Assembly (NCBI GenBank): GCA_013400975.1
Contig: WBMZ01011762.1
Coordinates: 122,801-186,800 of the forward strand
DNA: 64,000 nucleotides
Direction of reading: 5' to 3'
Source of the DNA: Atrichornis clamosus
Taxonomy: Eukaryota > Chordata > Aves > Passeriformes > Menuridae
A program made the translations under genes and the position numbers. The notes beneath the pieces were generated by a model. The model was not told the DNA's origin, ran no database searches, and saw nothing but the letters and a program-made list of their open reading frames with translations. Positions 1 through 14,892 of this stretch are shown piece after piece (within the stretch, counting starts at the first letter, position 1; each line of letters starts with the position of its first letter).

Positions 1-521
1 TGGGGCAGCCTCACCTGGAGTGCTGGGGGCAGTTTTGGGCACCACAATATAAGAGAGACATTAAACTATTAGAGAGTGCCCAAAGGAGGTCAATGAAGAT
101 TGTGAAGGGCCTTGAGGATAAGCCGTGTGAGGAGGGGCTGAGGTCACTTGGTCTGTTCAGCTTGGAGAAGAGGAGACTGAGGGGAGACCTCATTGCAGTC
201 TGCAGCTTCCTCGTGAGGGGAAGCAAAGGGGCAAGCACTGGTGAGCAGTGACAGGACCCAAGGAAACAACTTCAAGCTGTGTCAGGGAAGGTTTAGATTG
301 GATATTACAAAAAGGTTCTTCACCCAGGGTGTGATTGTGCCCTGGAACAGGCTCCCCAGGGAAGTGATTACAGCATCAAGCCTGACAGAGTTCAAGAGGT
401 ATTTGCACAATGCTCTCAGGCACATAGTGTGATTCTTGGTGCTGTCCTGTGCAGGGCCAGGAGTTGGACTTTGATGATCCCTGTGAGTCTCTTCCAAATC
501 TGGATATTCTGTGATTCTATG
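1..521 (+). repeat. CR1 LINE, 3' end, cut by the window edge
   Basis: The translated sequence carries the CR1 reverse-transcriptase C-terminal pattern ([23 protein letters not shown], then a degraded GRFRLDI / WNRLPREV region). It ends with the CR1 tail GTGATTCTATG at about 511-521. Frame breaks show an old, inactive copy. The 5' part is outside the window. Confidence 0.93.
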
Positions 522-1368
522 TGTAGGGTTCCTATTGCAAAGAAACCAGAGCTCTGGCCTGAATAGCTATATGTTTTCTACTTTGTGATTTCAGAAACCT
601 TACATCTAGCTACACCAACCCATGCAGTTTTGAAGACTGCTGTGTATCTTTTTGCATCCACTCATTACAGGTATGCATATGTAGACAGAGGTGGTATGAC
701 CATCTTCCATTGGTGGTAGGTCCCCTTCCATTTCTCCTACACAGAGTGTATAAAAAGGGTGAGATTTTCTCTTGAGAACCCCTTTCTGGTTAGAACAATT
801 TCAGTATCTTGTTTATGTATGAACTGTCCTAAACTACCGCAATCAGAAGGAAATACTTTAATTACTCACTGTTTCTTGCTTCCACCTATGGTTCTGACAT
901 GACTCATTAGTGCACTCCACATTCTTCTGCTCTCCTCAGAGAATTCATGCAATGTGCAGTGTGGAGAAGGCAGAGAGACAGGATAAGTGGTAGGATGAAC
1001 ACATACTGCATGTGCACTTGGGATCACATGGAATTGAATCTGTGTCCAAAACCGTGAAATTTGGTTTCAGTGATTATGAAGATCCAAGGAAGGGACATGA
1101 TTATTTTAGGTCTTCAGAGATGTAATAAATGTCAATGTGAGGGTTACTGACCCAGCTGCTTTCATATGTTGTATTTCTCTATGCGTGTGTCATGTATACA
1201 TTGTGGTTTCCATCAGTTTATGCTGTGTCCCCACCCACTGACATCCATCTTTCTTTACAACTTGTAATGTTACTGTTCTACTAGGAACATTTACTGCACA
1301 CTTCATTTATTCTTTAAATGTTTGGTTTTTTCCTATTACTTTCTTGTAAGTGCTTTCCTATTATTAGT

Positions 1369-1455
1369 TACAGAATCATAGAAGCAGAATGGTTTAGCTT
1401 GGAAGGGACATTCAAAGATCATCTAGTCCAACCTCCCTGCCATAGGCTGGGACAT
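1369..1455 (-). repeat. CR1 LINE 3'-end fragment
   Basis: CAGAATCATAGAAGCAGAATGG and the following GGAAGGGACATTCAAAGATC, then ATCTAGTCCAACCTCCCTGC, are the reverse complement of the CR1 3' end. This is a 5'-truncated, short relic. Confidence 0.9.
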
Positions 1456-4400
1456 TAATTTGCATATGAAGAGAAATATCTATATATGAATTTATGGGTA
1501 TGACAGAAATATGAAAATACAGGTGATATAGTGATAAGTCATATAAATATTAACATACTGCAATTCTTTCTAGTAAAAAGGTCACTGCTTAAAGGAAATG
1601 AAATCTTTTATTACATCTAGAAAAAAATGTTTGGAGTACTAATTTCTATGTTCCTACAATACCAATGATAGATTTTTGATGGTTGGTTTTGGATAATCCT
1701 GGTGGATATAGTTTGATAGTGCTTCATCTTCTAAAGCTTTTGGCCAACAAGAGTCAATGATAATGACTCATATTTTATTTCCACATTGAAAACAGACTTA
1801 GAAGCTTCCTTTAGCTGAAAATCATGCTATGATATCCTAGACATGCCCTAGGTCAGAAGCCACAGGCTTATTCATGTAGATAAATCCTACATGATCCTCC
1901 AAGTGAATTCTTCCCTACTCTATTTGGAGTTTTCTAATCTTCATTCTTTGCCAGGAATATCTATCTGGTTAAAGAAACTAGAAACAAGTATTCCTGTCTT
2001 TGGCTTATTCATAGTTTCTCAATTTGACTTCTTTCAGTGTTTTTGCTACCTGCATCTAGAAAGTTTGATGAAGAAGGTCATACCTTCTCTTGAATTATCA
2101 GTAATTTTAGTTTTATCTAGGCCTATAGCCTCCATTCCCTGCTCATTTAATATCCCATATATTTTGGGGGTAAAAATTAAGAAAGGTAGTTTGCTCTACT
2201 CTGACCTTTTTGATTTTCAGAGAGTGCCTGAGTCATTACAGAGAGCCTGATGACTCAGACATATTTGTAGTAGTTTTTAAAATAATCTGCTCACCACTCT
2301 GGCAGACAGTGAAGCATCATATTGCAAGTGATACAGTAATAAGGACAGACAAGCAGAAGAAAACCCAAAATTATTCTGATTTCATTGCAGCGGTTGGTCT
2401 GCTTTGCTTGGACAAAGATAAGTGTCCTGGACCATTTTCACAGATTTATATGTTAAATTACAGGAAAAATGTATGCACACAAACCCATTATTCTTTATTC
2501 TCTTCTCCAAGATGGATAGCAAAAATAAACTGTGAACAACTGTGGAAAAAAGTCCTTAATTTTTCAGTAGGATCCTAGGTGGTACACTTGGTCTTCTCCA
2601 GGAAGGAGATTTCTTTTCTAAAGTCTGCTACTGTTGGTAAAACAATGTAGTTTTGTGATAAGAAATAATGTGCAGTGGGGAAAAGGAACTTGAAAATACT
2701 GTTATGCTATCTATTCCTAGAAAATTTCATATATTTTCAAATCTTTTTGACAATTTTATTAAAGGGAAAAAGGTAATCCATGGTTCTTGTTTTGGTTTTT
2801 TTATTTAATGAAATGTTAAAAGAGTCTACAAAAGGATAGAAGAAAAGTGAAGAGTAGGACATATAATACCAATGATTACTTGGGTGATGGATAGAGTTGT
2901 ACAAATAAGTATTACTGAGCTTACAAATAGAATAGAGGCTCATCTGTTTGTCAGATTTAAGCTAACAAAATGTCAAAAAAATAGTGGGTTAGTTTCCCAG
3001 AGTGCATCAAAAGGGGAATGTGTCAGTGTAAGAGAAATATCAAGAGGTAGGTGTTGGTAAATGCAAAAGGAAATTTAACTCATTGAACATTATGTTCATC
3101 GTGTGTCCCATGGTATTTCCAAGAACCACGGTCATGTGTTGACATAACTTGTATAAGTGCAGGCCTCTCATAAAGCCAATCTTCATTCCAACATGGTGTT
3201 TTACACTATAATTTGTAAAGAGAAAAGAATAGCTACTGCAAAACAAATATCTTCACCTCATATTACTATGCAACTACTTATTAAACCTTTTTCATCCCTT
3301 TTCATTTTTTAGTCCCTTCTATATACCTGCCTGATTTCAAAGCAAATGTATCAAGAATCCCTTATTTGAATTATATTACCTAGACAAATGCATGTATTAA
3401 TGAAAATGTGGGGTTTTTTTACTTTTGACTCATCTTTGTTAGAATATTTACATAATATTCTATGTTTAAATATATCATACTTAAGGAGAACACTTTTTTT
3501 CTCAATGTGGGGAAAAAGTTTTTTAATTCTAACCAAGAAATTTGGTATTTTTTTTTAAATAAAACAATGACCAATTTTCTTATCTTTCCATAGTGCAGAA
3601 CACACCACTGCTCCATTGCTTTTACATGAACTCATTATGGGTACAGGCAACAGAACCAGGTTCAAGATAATTTTCAGGTGGTTTTGTAGTCTCAAAGTGC
3701 TGTCACTGCTGAGGAAATAAACAGTTAACTGCTCTGTAAAGGCCTAATGTTCATCGTGTGGATGAAGGGTTTTGTGCAGTACTTCATGGGCATGTGTTGA
3801 TACCTACAGAGCATTAGGGGGAATTTGAACATTCCAGGATTCCTGCCTGCAAGCCTAGTTTCAATGTCTTTACAGGTCTTTATAGTGCTTCTTTTATATC
3901 TGTCTATTTGTTTCTGCATATTGGATCATAACCACGTGGCAATGGGAACATTTTATAGCTTCTCAGTCAGTTTAGTTATAAGGACAAGATCAGAATGAAT
4001 TTTAATGCTCAATTCAGTTAGGAATACAGAAACACATCCAAATGGATATTGGTTTAAAAAAAAGAAAATTGAATGATCAGTTGATAAAGATACAACATTG
4101 ATTACCTGAGTTGTTACCATTTATATATACATTCTGGGACATGTCAGAAAAGGCAATATCATCTCCAGCTGCATCATAATGCAAGATCTACAGCTGTCAT
4201 ACCTGTAATCTGAATAGATACAGTGGACACGTTCTAATGTGGAAAATTTTTCAGGAAGAACCAAGTGCTCTTGAAAGTATGTGGTAGTGATACAGTACAT
4301 GGTAGCCTTGCATATAAGGCCCAAATGAGCTCATGTTGTTGTTAAGGTCTCCAAGTTTGCTGAGTTTCCTGTATGATGTGAGATCTAGTGTCACCCAGCT

Positions 4401-5617
4401 GCTGGTGTTAGCCAAAGACTCCATAGCATGTTTTATATGTATTCTGCAGAACAGTTTTTCCTTGAGCTGAAAGTGTTTTTTAAATATTTACAGCTTTTGA
4501 TTACTTCAGAGTATTTTTGAAAGGTTAATGTGTACAAAGTAAAGAAATAGTAAATTGCCACTGGTACTGTCTGCACAGGTAGAATAGAGACAACACATGG
4601 ATATGCATCAAAAAAATTGTTAAAAGTCCACATAAAATTTGATAGTGAGGAAATTATAAAACACATATTTGAATAGGATTGAAAGAATTAAAATACAGGC
4701 TATAATGAAACAATAATTTACTAATGAAAACAAAGCTGTAACAAAATGAGGATACAATATTTCAAAATTAAATATTAACCAAATGTACATCAAAGTATGC
4801 TTAATTACTTCCACAGAACACCAAACACTAATACCAGTTTTAAGAGATGTTTGTTTTAGAATTAATTTGTTCATATGCAGTAATATAAATTTGTTAATTT
4901 GAAATGTAGGGAATATATTTTTTTTAAAAGACATTTTTCACTGGAAACTGGAAAGGGCAACAGCAATCATATGCCCTTTGCAGTGTAGATGAAAGTAAGT
5001 TAGATAGTTACTGCAGTTGTTTTCTGCACTCATCTGAACAGAGACAGGAAAGGGCCAGGATTTCAATAAAGATGTCTTCCAAACAGGAACTATAGCCGTG
5101 GCTGTAGATGCCTCTGCACAAACAGGAACTAGAGCCATGGCTGTGGGTGCCTCTGGCAGGTGGCTACACTCACTACTTTCATTTAAAGAGGTAATTTCTC
5201 AGTCAGTTCACTCTGGTTTATATCAAGACTGTTTCCTTGAAAAACCCCTTAATACTGGCCTTTGAGCACTTTTTTTTTTTAAGCGTAGGGTCTATTTTTA
5301 ATAGATGATTTTCATTGTGTGTGTATCTTATACATTCAGAATTCAAGGAATTACACAAAGTTTTTGGATACAATAATAATCAACCAAGTAGGTGTTCAAA
5401 ACTATTTCTGCACAGCAAATGACCAAATTGCACATGGTACTTGGCTGAATATTTTATGTTGTTTAGGAAGAGGTAATGTAAGTTCACAGTGTTGTGTACT
5501 TTTTACATATTTGCCTTGTAATACACATGATATTCAGGAAAATTTCAACATACGACAACCGAATCAACTTCACAGATATATTAATGATATAATTTAGTGG
5601 CCATGAAGCTATTCAGT

Positions 5618-5685
5618 CAAAGGTCTGGCTTGATGATCTTAGAGATCTTTTCCAATATTAATGTTTCTGTGACTCTGTGATTCTA
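5618..5685 (+). repeat. CR1 LINE 3'-end fragment
   Basis: TTGATGATCTTAGAGATCTT followed by TTCCAATATTAATGTTTCTG and GACTCTGTGATTCTA is the terminal part of a CR1 copy with its octamer tail. Confidence 0.85.
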
Positions 5686-6019
5686 AAAATATGAATGGTT
5701 TTATTTTCTTATAATGTTTATGATGTTAGACAAAATAACACCACTTTAAATAGCTGAGTAATGAATGTTGTCTTTGAAATAAGAAAAATATACCTCAAAG
5801 GAGTGATTTGCACAATCTAGTTTAAAAATGAATGTGTGCTGTTCAAAGCTGGTTGAAGAACTGCAGAATTCTTTACAGCTTGTTTTCAAACGTTCAGTAT
5901 TTATGTATTGGAAATAAAATCAGAAATTTCTCAAATCTGCTACTGATCATTAAAGTGTTTGAATATGAAAAAAACCTCTGTGTGGGGAGCAATACTTTTG
6001 TCCTTTCTTAAACGTATTA

Positions 6020-6125
6020 CCACAGAGGCAGCAGGTTGGCTGAGGGGTTTAGCCATTCCCTGCAGCATTCCGGCACAGGTCAGCCCTGCAGCTCCCTTTG
6101 CCAGCGCCCAGGCACTGGCACCCTG
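6020..6125. other. Isolated GC-rich patch in the intron
   Basis: About 105 bp from the ACCACAGAGGCAGCAGGTTG segment to GCACTGGCACCCTG are distinctly GC-rich in AT-rich intron sequence. It resembles repeat-derived DNA, but I cannot name a family. Confidence 0.3.
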
Positions 6126-9100
6126 AACAAATGACCAGAGTATGCATTGGAGAAAGAGTAAAACAAGGAAGATTATAGAAAAAGGAAGTAATTCAAAGAC
6201 AAAATAAAGGAGGAGAAACTCTGCATCTTGAATCTATCACTCTGCAGCACTTGAAGTGGGAATACTTGACTGCAGCTGGTAGTACTTTATTGAAATCACT
6301 ACAGAAAGTCAGGAAGGGTTTCAGAGGGACTGCCAATGTTTTGGCTAATTGACCATACTTTAGAATTTATTGTCGAGTGTAAAGGAGGTATTTTTGCTCC
6401 AGCTTCATAGTTCCTCTTGCTACATCCTGTTGTCTCGGCAGTACTTCAACCAGACTCCAGAGGAGCAATACTGCACGTTATAATTTTTTGTATATGTGTT
6501 CCATGGAGGAGATCCGTACAGCAGTTTACAAATGAGGGAGTAAAACAAGATGGGTTTTTTTGTGAAGAGGGTCAGAATGCATATGAAATGACATAACCCT
6601 TTGAGTCCTTTCTGAAAAACAAATGGATTATTTTCATGTTTTCCCTGATCTTTGAAGTCTAATTTCTAGATTGCTTTAGCTTTTTTAAAAAAACCCCATA
6701 GCTGCAGATTTCAGCATGAACAGTGAAAAGCAGTTTTGCACATATCTGAAATGACTGAAAGAGACTATTCAGGCCAAGAGTTAGGACTCAGAATAAGATG
6801 ACAAGAATGCAGGTCTTAATATAAAGAGAGCCATTTTTGACCCTGAAGAAATTACTTAACAGTACATTATTTTGTCAGTAATACAGAAAAGCAGATAAGA
6901 ACAGGAAAAAAAAACCAACACAGCATATTCCTTAGCAAAAATTTCCTACATAAAACCACGACACAATTTTTCCACTTGAAAATTTATTTACGCAGTGAAC
7001 CTCAGCTTAGCTGAAGACAGATACTTTAAAACAGGCTCAATTTAGCACTTCCCATATACAACAATGGGATATGTTTGCCATGTTTTCACTAGTTGCTACT
7101 CTGAGTCAGAGTAGTTAGTTTTGTTCCTGGTGTTAGCTGGCCTTAGCCTGCTGTTAAGGAAAAGAGTAAGTTCATAACAAACAGTGGTTTTAATTTGTCT
7201 GCAGGAGTGCTTCGGTGTCTGATTAGGTACCAACAATAAATAGTAATAGTAACAGTACTTAATAAATTGCATCAAGGAAGTAAATTCCTTTCTTGAGAAA
7301 GTAAGGGAGAAACAGAACAAGCATTTGGTGATGTTTTTGCATATCTTTGTTTTGAATCCAGTGGATTGATCTCATCTCCAGTGAGGATATGATCAGGAGG
7401 TTCAGGATCTCAACAGAAGTGCTGGGATTTTTCTGAGCGGTATTAAATGCTCTGACGTCTCACAGTGGCTCTCAGACCACATTTTTGCCCGATTCTAGCA
7501 GGGTAGCCATGCTGTTGTCTCAAACACATTAGGAAAGATGAATTGTTTCTGTAAGTTCAAATAAGTCATGCATTGTACATCCATCTGTTAATGAAGGAAT
7601 AACAGTCCTTTGTAGTTTTAAAGGAGCTTTGTTTGTTCTTAATGTGAATCATCTCAATAATGAGCTGAACTAAAATATTCTCTGTGTGTATGGAATAGTC
7701 CATTTAGTTAATTGTTTCCTAAAATGAGCTAGATTGGTAGCATCTATTTAATGTCTGATTCCGGTCTCAATAGAGCCAATTGTGTTCTGCTATGGAATTA
7801 AGTAGGAACTGAAGTAGGACTAATCTGTAAATTTCATTGCAAATTCAATATTGGGGAAAAAGAGCAAAACAGAAAAGAAAAGTAATTTCAACAATCCTTC
7901 TCATAGCTGAATTGTGCTAATATTTTTTCTGCACTGAAATCCCCAGGACTGTATCTTCTTTTTTCTGCTCTGTGAAAATTATTTTCCAGAAAGTTGCTTA
8001 AAAGTTGTGGTTTGGGTTTTTTTCCCCTACTCTGTGCAGTAATGTCCTTTGGCTTAAATACTATAAATTCCAAAATTGGAATGCTGAAAATGGATGTTAC
8101 TTAAGAAATAGTGGAATTCCCCAAGTGAGTAAGCACAAAACCTTTAAGTCCACATGCCACAGGCCTATTATTACTGACATTGAGATTCCCTGATGAAATT
8201 CACGACCTGATGAAGTAGATGTGGAGAAGTGCCTTTCGAGATTAGATGAAGATTTTAAAAAGGATATTCCCAATTTATTTTGATTTAGATACAATATCTA
8301 TACCTTGGATTTCCCAAATTCAATTTCTTAATGCTTCATAAAGGTGTATATTAAGGAAATTTTATTGTCTCTTTGATCACAGTCTTGAGTCTTGAAATAT
8401 AGTCTCTGCAGGTTCTGTCCTTTGGTAAGTCTCTGTATATGACTGGAATTATTCTTTCTCTGTAAGTGAAGAATTAAGAGAACTTTTTTTTTTTCTACAA
8501 TGCTCAGATGAGAAAAGAGTAGAAGGATACTCATTTGTCTGAATGTTTCAGTCTGCTGCTGCTGTTTTGCTTAGCTGTTGGGCATGTTTTATCTTCCATT
8601 GACCATGGCTTGTTTTTGCACATGATCTGAGTATGCTTATGGGAGAACACAAGACCCGATGTTATACCTTGATGTATTTTGTCAGTAATATTAAGTTACA
8701 GTACTGATTGCGATTTAATATTTGATTAAAATTTATTTAGGACAGAAGTACTACATTTATTTGCCTTTTTTTTTCCCCAAATTAAGTAGGCCAAGTGGTA
8801 ATCCTGTGGAATCTAGCAACAGTATAACTTCTCTCCCTATCAGCCATAGATATTAAATTTTGCATCTCCCTCCATCTTCTTAAGGGAATTCCCGTAACAC
8901 CACTATATAGATACACTTTAACATCAAGTAAGAGAGAAATTCACATAGATTTTTGCTGTACAATGCAAGGGTATTTCACAAATTACTGGGGGTTCACACA
9001 CATTTTTATAACCATAAGCAAAATATTATAATTTGCAGTTGCAATTTTTCCTTGTTTTGCACCTGTCTCACGCTCTGCCTTAAGTCTTCTCCTGACTTCA

Positions 9101-11796
9101 TCCCCAAGTAGTTACAAAAGGTACCACTTCAAAGGTTTCTGATTTTTTTCTTCTTTCTAGCTCGTAGATTTTTTAGAATGTCCATCACATTGGGCAGTCT
9201 CTGTTTTTACTGGGTATCATTTGAACTTGAGTCAGTGTCACATCATTACAGAATTGTAGATAGAGTTCATTAGATATAAAATAAAGGTCAGAGCTCTACA
9301 CATTTTGTAGCAAATTAATGTTTTAATGTTGACAATAGTTGTTGGTCCAGAGACATAAAAGAAAATCAGGTGCTCAGACAAGAAAACTCCATTAATTTTG
9401 CACTAAAAGCTCCCCTAGTTTGTGTATTATGGATAAACCAAAATACCTGAAGATTCTTTTTAATTCTCATACACATCAATTGTGTTCCTTAAGGAACCTG
9501 AAAGTTAAGTTGATAATAAATAATGAAATTTAAATTAATTATTCATAGGAGTACAGATTTAAATGTTCATAGACTCAAACATAATTAACATAATCATCAC
9601 TAGAAAAGGTGAAATCATATATTCTAAGACTAGAAGGGGATTGTATCTCACAAGAAAGTGCGAAAATTATTTATTATGAACTAGATTTTTTGGCTCTAAT
9701 ACTCTCTTCCATTCAAGATTCTCTGGGCTGTTAATAAAGAAGGGCTTTTATGAGGAAGATATATGCCATGGTCATACACATTGTAGTATATTTTTGTCCC
9801 TTCATACTCACAGGAAAAAAATACCTGAGGCATTTGCTGACAGTGCAGAATGATTTATGTGTAACCTTAGTTTGGTTTGTTTCCTCTAAAAAGGTTTATT
9901 GTCTTTTTTTTTCCCAGAAATATCCCGTCTTGCAAATAAAATCTCAAAACATTCAATTTGAGTGACTGCTACTGCTTCTTCATTCTGCTGTTACTCTTTA
10001 TCCATTGTAGTGTTTCTGAAACAGCTTACAGTCTGTCCTTACTCAGAGACCATTTTCTGATTCTTGTAGATATTGCTCTCTTTAAAATTAAATGTTAACT
10101 TTTGTTTGTTTCAGTTTTGCTTTTTGAAGTGGGAATAATTGTCCAACTTTAATTTATTTGGTATGTCTGTAGTCATAATATTTAATGATCCGTTATTATG
10201 CCAGCTCTCAGCTGCACAGGAGAGATCTACATTTTTGAAACAAATGGGTAACTAGAGATGTTCACAAAGAGGCATTTACTAGCCAGAAAGGAAAGACACT
10301 AAAATCTGTGCATTCAATGTATGTGTTTGTCAGGCTTTGCATTGGAGTGAATGTGACAAGTCATGTGTTCAACCTGTTCTCTGTAGTTAATGTGTTTTGG
10401 GGAAACAAAATAACAAAAAGTATATTTAACCAACAGAGTGGGAAAGGCAAAGGATTTTTCAATACACACTATTTCTCAAAAGAGGCAAAATTGTGTTTAT
10501 TCAACATAAACAAATACACTGAGAAGTATTTTGCCAGAGAAACTGTTTCAAGCTATTTACTTCAAGTGTGAAAGAGTTTTCTTGGAATATGCTTTCTCTT
10601 GGACTATGCCTCTTTTGTATTTCATTAATAACTAAACTGTTGTGCAAACATATTTTCAGTAATTATACATGTTTATCAAAATGTAGATGATAAAATTGCT
10701 GTTAAGTATAACTTTGTTTATGATAAATTACTTACATTTACGTATATGTGCTGAAATGATGCATTCTTTCTATAAGCAGAGCCTATTCCATCTGACACTT
10801 CAGAAAGATCCTAGTCGTGCTTTACAGCTACAAGCTGGAGTTTCTTGAGTTCCATAGTTTGAACCCTGGCAGTCTTAAACCATTGAGTCCAGATGTTCAT
10901 TGGAAAGTGAGCCAGGAAAATTAAATTTACATAAACAAATTATTCTATCAACCTCTGCCAACACCTACCTTCCGCAATCTTATAAATGGTCCAAACTTGC
11001 AGTTCTGCCCTCAGACATTTCCAGATTTGCTGATTCCCTGAAATTATGTCTATTGACAAATCATATGCCAGCCTCTGTCTGTTTAAATAAGACCATAGAA
11101 GTGCTAAAATTATAAATCTCCAAAATTTTAGCTTTGTGGAAACCTGTAGGGTCATTCCTGATGAGCAATACCCCATTGTTCATGTTTATTGCAATGAGAT
11201 GTAAATATGCTGAAAATTGATCAGGAAAATAAGGAGTCTACAGAATTCAATCAACAGAAGAGATAATATGGTATGTTATGTTCACAATTATGCTTCAGAA
11301 TTGAATATTTAGACATTAAAGGCAATGGCCCAGGAAGATCTTCTTTCAAACCACCTTAATATTGGCCAGATGTGTTGGTGTGTAGAAAGGTTTCCTGAAA
11401 ACAAGCAGAAGAATTTAATCTACAGAGTGCTTTCAATATGAAACAACAAAGAGCCTGGATTAGATCTTGCAGATCAAAGGGCTACTGTTCTTGGTGATAA
11501 AGAAAAAGAAATAAGGTGAATGAAAGTTGAACACCAGTGAGCAGCTGTAGCTGTTGCTGATTTCTGTGGCTTGTCACACTGTGCCTTGTTAAATTGTTAT
11601 ACATGTTTCTGCAGATAGCTGTGGATTCTCTAAGTTTGCATGTTTAGGAAGGAGTCCAAAGGAGTTCAGACCCATCAAATGCTATCAATCACAAAATCAA
11701 TGCCTTTGGTTTAAGCGGCCACTGAATCACAGGTGATGGGTGACTGGGAGAGTCTATCAGAGAGGTGTCCTTGCATGTTCCCTTTCTTTTTATTGT

Positions 11797-11910
11797 CACA
11801 GAATAGAGTAGAGTAGAATAGTGTAGACTAATGCAGTTGGAAGGAACCTAAAAGGATCATCTAGTCCAACTGCTTAACCACTTCAAGGCTGAATTCTTAT
11901 CTATTAACTT
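11797..11910 (-). repeat. CR1 LINE 3'-end fragment with expanded octamer tail
   Basis: TCACAGAATAGAGTAGAGTA opens the reversed CR1 tail, with several degenerate AGAATAG units. It is followed by AGTTGGAAGGAACCTAAAAG, GATCATCTAGTCCAACTGCT and CCACTTCAAGGCTG. The 5' limit near 11910 is approximate. Confidence 0.88.
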
Positions 11911-12358
11911 ACTAGTGGCCCCACTGGATATAGGATACAGGCCTGGATGGACTCTGATCAGGTCTTATGTGGCCATCCTTTTGATTTTATATCCATTGCA
12001 TTACGATATGTTAAACCCAGGGGACAAAAAGTAGACAGCAAATAGGATTTATTTTGCTTGCATTTGGATTCCCACTTCTTACTTTGCAAATATCTAAACA
12101 GGAGCCAGGTGCATATTACAAAAAAAAAAAAGTCTTGAAGACTCCTGAGTTTTCATGTTACCGTTTTAGATGACATTCTATTGGAAGTATCTCTAAAATG
12201 ACTATAGGAATCAGCCTCAGGTGAAAAGGCCTGTGCCAGTCCAGGATGAGTGTATTTATACAGTAAATACTGTGTAATACCCTGCTGAATTAGTTCATTG
12301 TCAGATACCTTGAATTATTTCTTGTTGAAAACTTATGGACACATAGTATTGACATTAC

Positions 12359-12400
12359 CATATATATACATATATACATATATAGGTATGTATAAATATA
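12359..12400. repeat. TA/CA-rich simple repeat
   Basis: Interrupted TATATATACATATATACATA run. Confidence 0.85.
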
Positions 12401-14269
12401 AACACATTTAAAACCAAATTCATGGGGCTATGCTGAATGAAACAAACATTTCAGTTTAGCCACAATTGTATTATTGTTAACATTTTAATTGTGTAGCAGG
12501 AAAAATTACTGGTTTGCTAAGGAATTTGAGCAAAACATGAAAAAGTATATTTTCACTATTGTACTGCAAATCAGCAATATGAAATAGGGTTTGACATAAA
12601 ACTCAGTATCAAATCTGAAAAATATAATTTTATTGGTCTTATTAGCAAAATGAAATAATGCAAATATTCTCCACAAACCATTAAGTCTGAAACATAACTC
12701 ATTCTTAAGAAGATATTTGTTGACTTGATGGTTTTACAGATTTTGTTGCACTGTGAAATCTGCATTCCTTACAGAGTCAGTTTCTTTCAAGAATGCATGA
12801 TTAGTCTCTCTACTGAGGTAATTCCAGTCAAACTTTGCTATTTTACCGAAAACTTCTGGGTTAGAGGACATTTTACGAGAGATGGGTATGTTCCTTCCTT
12901 CAACTAAGCATCGTTCTCTAAAATGTGCTTTTACAACAAAATTCAGTCAAACAAAAAGGGTTATTTGCTTTGGAGTGAAGAAAGACAAGCTTGAAATATT
13001 CCATTGTACTGAAGATACTAGCAGGTAACACAAATTCTGCAGTCTTAATTCACTGCAGCTTGGTACTTGTTTGTTCCTTTTTAAAAAAATAAATTAATGA
13101 CTGATCTCTGAGATGCTGCCTGGCTTTTGAGGATTTTATAGAAATTTAGGGAGAAGAAAGGACTATTTGGCCTACTGAGACTTATCATTGCATCATTCCT
13201 CCCTAAGTCATTCCTAGATTGATGATGCCTAAAAAGTCTGACCTTTAAATCCATTTCAAACATTTGTTACTGTTTCATGAAAAAGTACTTTAAAAAGTCT
13301 TATCTACATGCTCCATTAAAAAGTAACAGAGGTTGACGTTATCTGTTTCAGCATTCAGAACACATACTTCAGTTCCTAATGACTTATATCTCTAAGTTTT
13401 ATTTGCCACTTTTACTAGTTCTCTTACTGGAATTTAGTCAATTAATCCTAAAAAATTGCCTTGTTGGCCTTCCTCAAATGTTATAATATCTTCCAATAAA
13501 AAAAGAATGTAAGCTGAAAATAGGAATCTAATTGGATGAGAATAGTGCAACTGTGTTATACTAGCAATGAAATAACTAGACATTAAAAATTGTAAGAATT
13601 TTTGTGTTATTTCCAGACAATTGCTACTTTTCAATATAATATTTTTTAATGTTGTGTAACTTTTTGAACTTTTTTTTTTTAACTAAAGTTCTAAGGAATC
13701 TGGTGCTCAAAGTAACACTTTCAATTTTAGATTCATTTATGCACATGATTGAGATGTGGTTTTGGATGTATATTGAACTGTTTTATGTTTGTATAGCTAA
13801 TACTTTTTATGGAGATTTTGAAATTGTTGACTCATTGGAAAGATAAACAATTAGAGATGTGATCTCAGTTTTGGAATGATGATGAATACAGTTCATCATA
13901 TGCCTGCTCCTGCAAAACATTCATCTTGTCTCTAAACTGTGGCAATTGCCATAAGAGCACAGATCTCTCTTGCTTGGCAAGTTGATCTACCGAGGAAGAA
14001 CTGCCATGTAAAACTGTGACAGATATCTGACAGGATATGATTTTCTTTGTTATTAAAGGGGGGTTGATTTTACATAATACAAGTGCTGAAAAATTTTCAA
14101 ATGTGTGTAAGAAGTTAAATACTTGCTTACCCTATCCTTCATCTTTAAATATTGAATGAACTGAAACAGTTGTTATAAGACCTGAACAGGTACAGCATTA
14201 TCTTTATTGATACCGGTCTAATGTGCCGCATACTGGATTTAGCTGGATTTAGCACCTATTATGTATGTG

Positions 14270-14313
14270 TATATATATATATATATATATGCATATATAT
14301 ATATATATATATA
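14270..14313. repeat. TA dinucleotide microsatellite
   Basis: Near-perfect (TA)n interrupted by one GC, about 580 bp upstream of the first exon. Confidence 0.95.
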
Positions 14314-14892
14314 AATTTATGTCTGTAATGTTAACCGTTCTATTTAATGTCACATGGAAAGAGTGTTAATCTTCCCTACAGTAAAATTATCATCGAAGAA
14401 TAGTACTTATTGGACTGATGTAGTAATGTTACACATCTATCTATCAACATTTCAGTGTTAGCAGCCACTGCAAAAAGATGGTCTGCAGCATTAATTAATC
14501 TTCAGAGCCTGTCTGTAGTCCCAGTATACTGTGCATTCACATATGCATATGGTTCACTCTAAGGGCACTTACTGTAGGCAGACCACAAAGGTTAAATTGA
14601 GCCCCTTACAGGAATGAAATTGAGAAAGTTACATCATCTCGTACAACACCCTGTATGTTCTGTCGAGGGCTGTCTACACCAAACACACAGTTCACGTGTG
14701 GAGCTTATTCCCACCTCAGGGAACAACTAGTTCTGAAACATTTGTAATGTGGGGATGTGACACAAATGGAAACACAATGTGGCTGTGCAAACAGCGAAAG
14801 GTCTGCTCTAAAAATGCTAGGATAGGCTGTTCAGTACCTGACAGCAAGTGAACACACATAAATGTAGTAAGAAATGTTTGTTTGGTTTCCAG

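Larger units (their letters stand above)
1..14892 (+). other. MMP16 intron (intron 6, 3' part), no coding exon seen
   Basis: The first exon in the window starts in mid-protein, so everything to its left is intron, assuming the gene is contiguous upstream. The stretch is AT-rich. It holds CR1 fragments at 1-521, 1369-1455, 5618-5685 and 11797-11910, a GC-richer patch near 6020-6125, a TA-rich run at 12359-12400 and a TA repeat at 14270-14313. Reading frames here are short and none resembles a known protein. Outside the listed repeats I see nothing to annotate. Confidence 0.85.
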
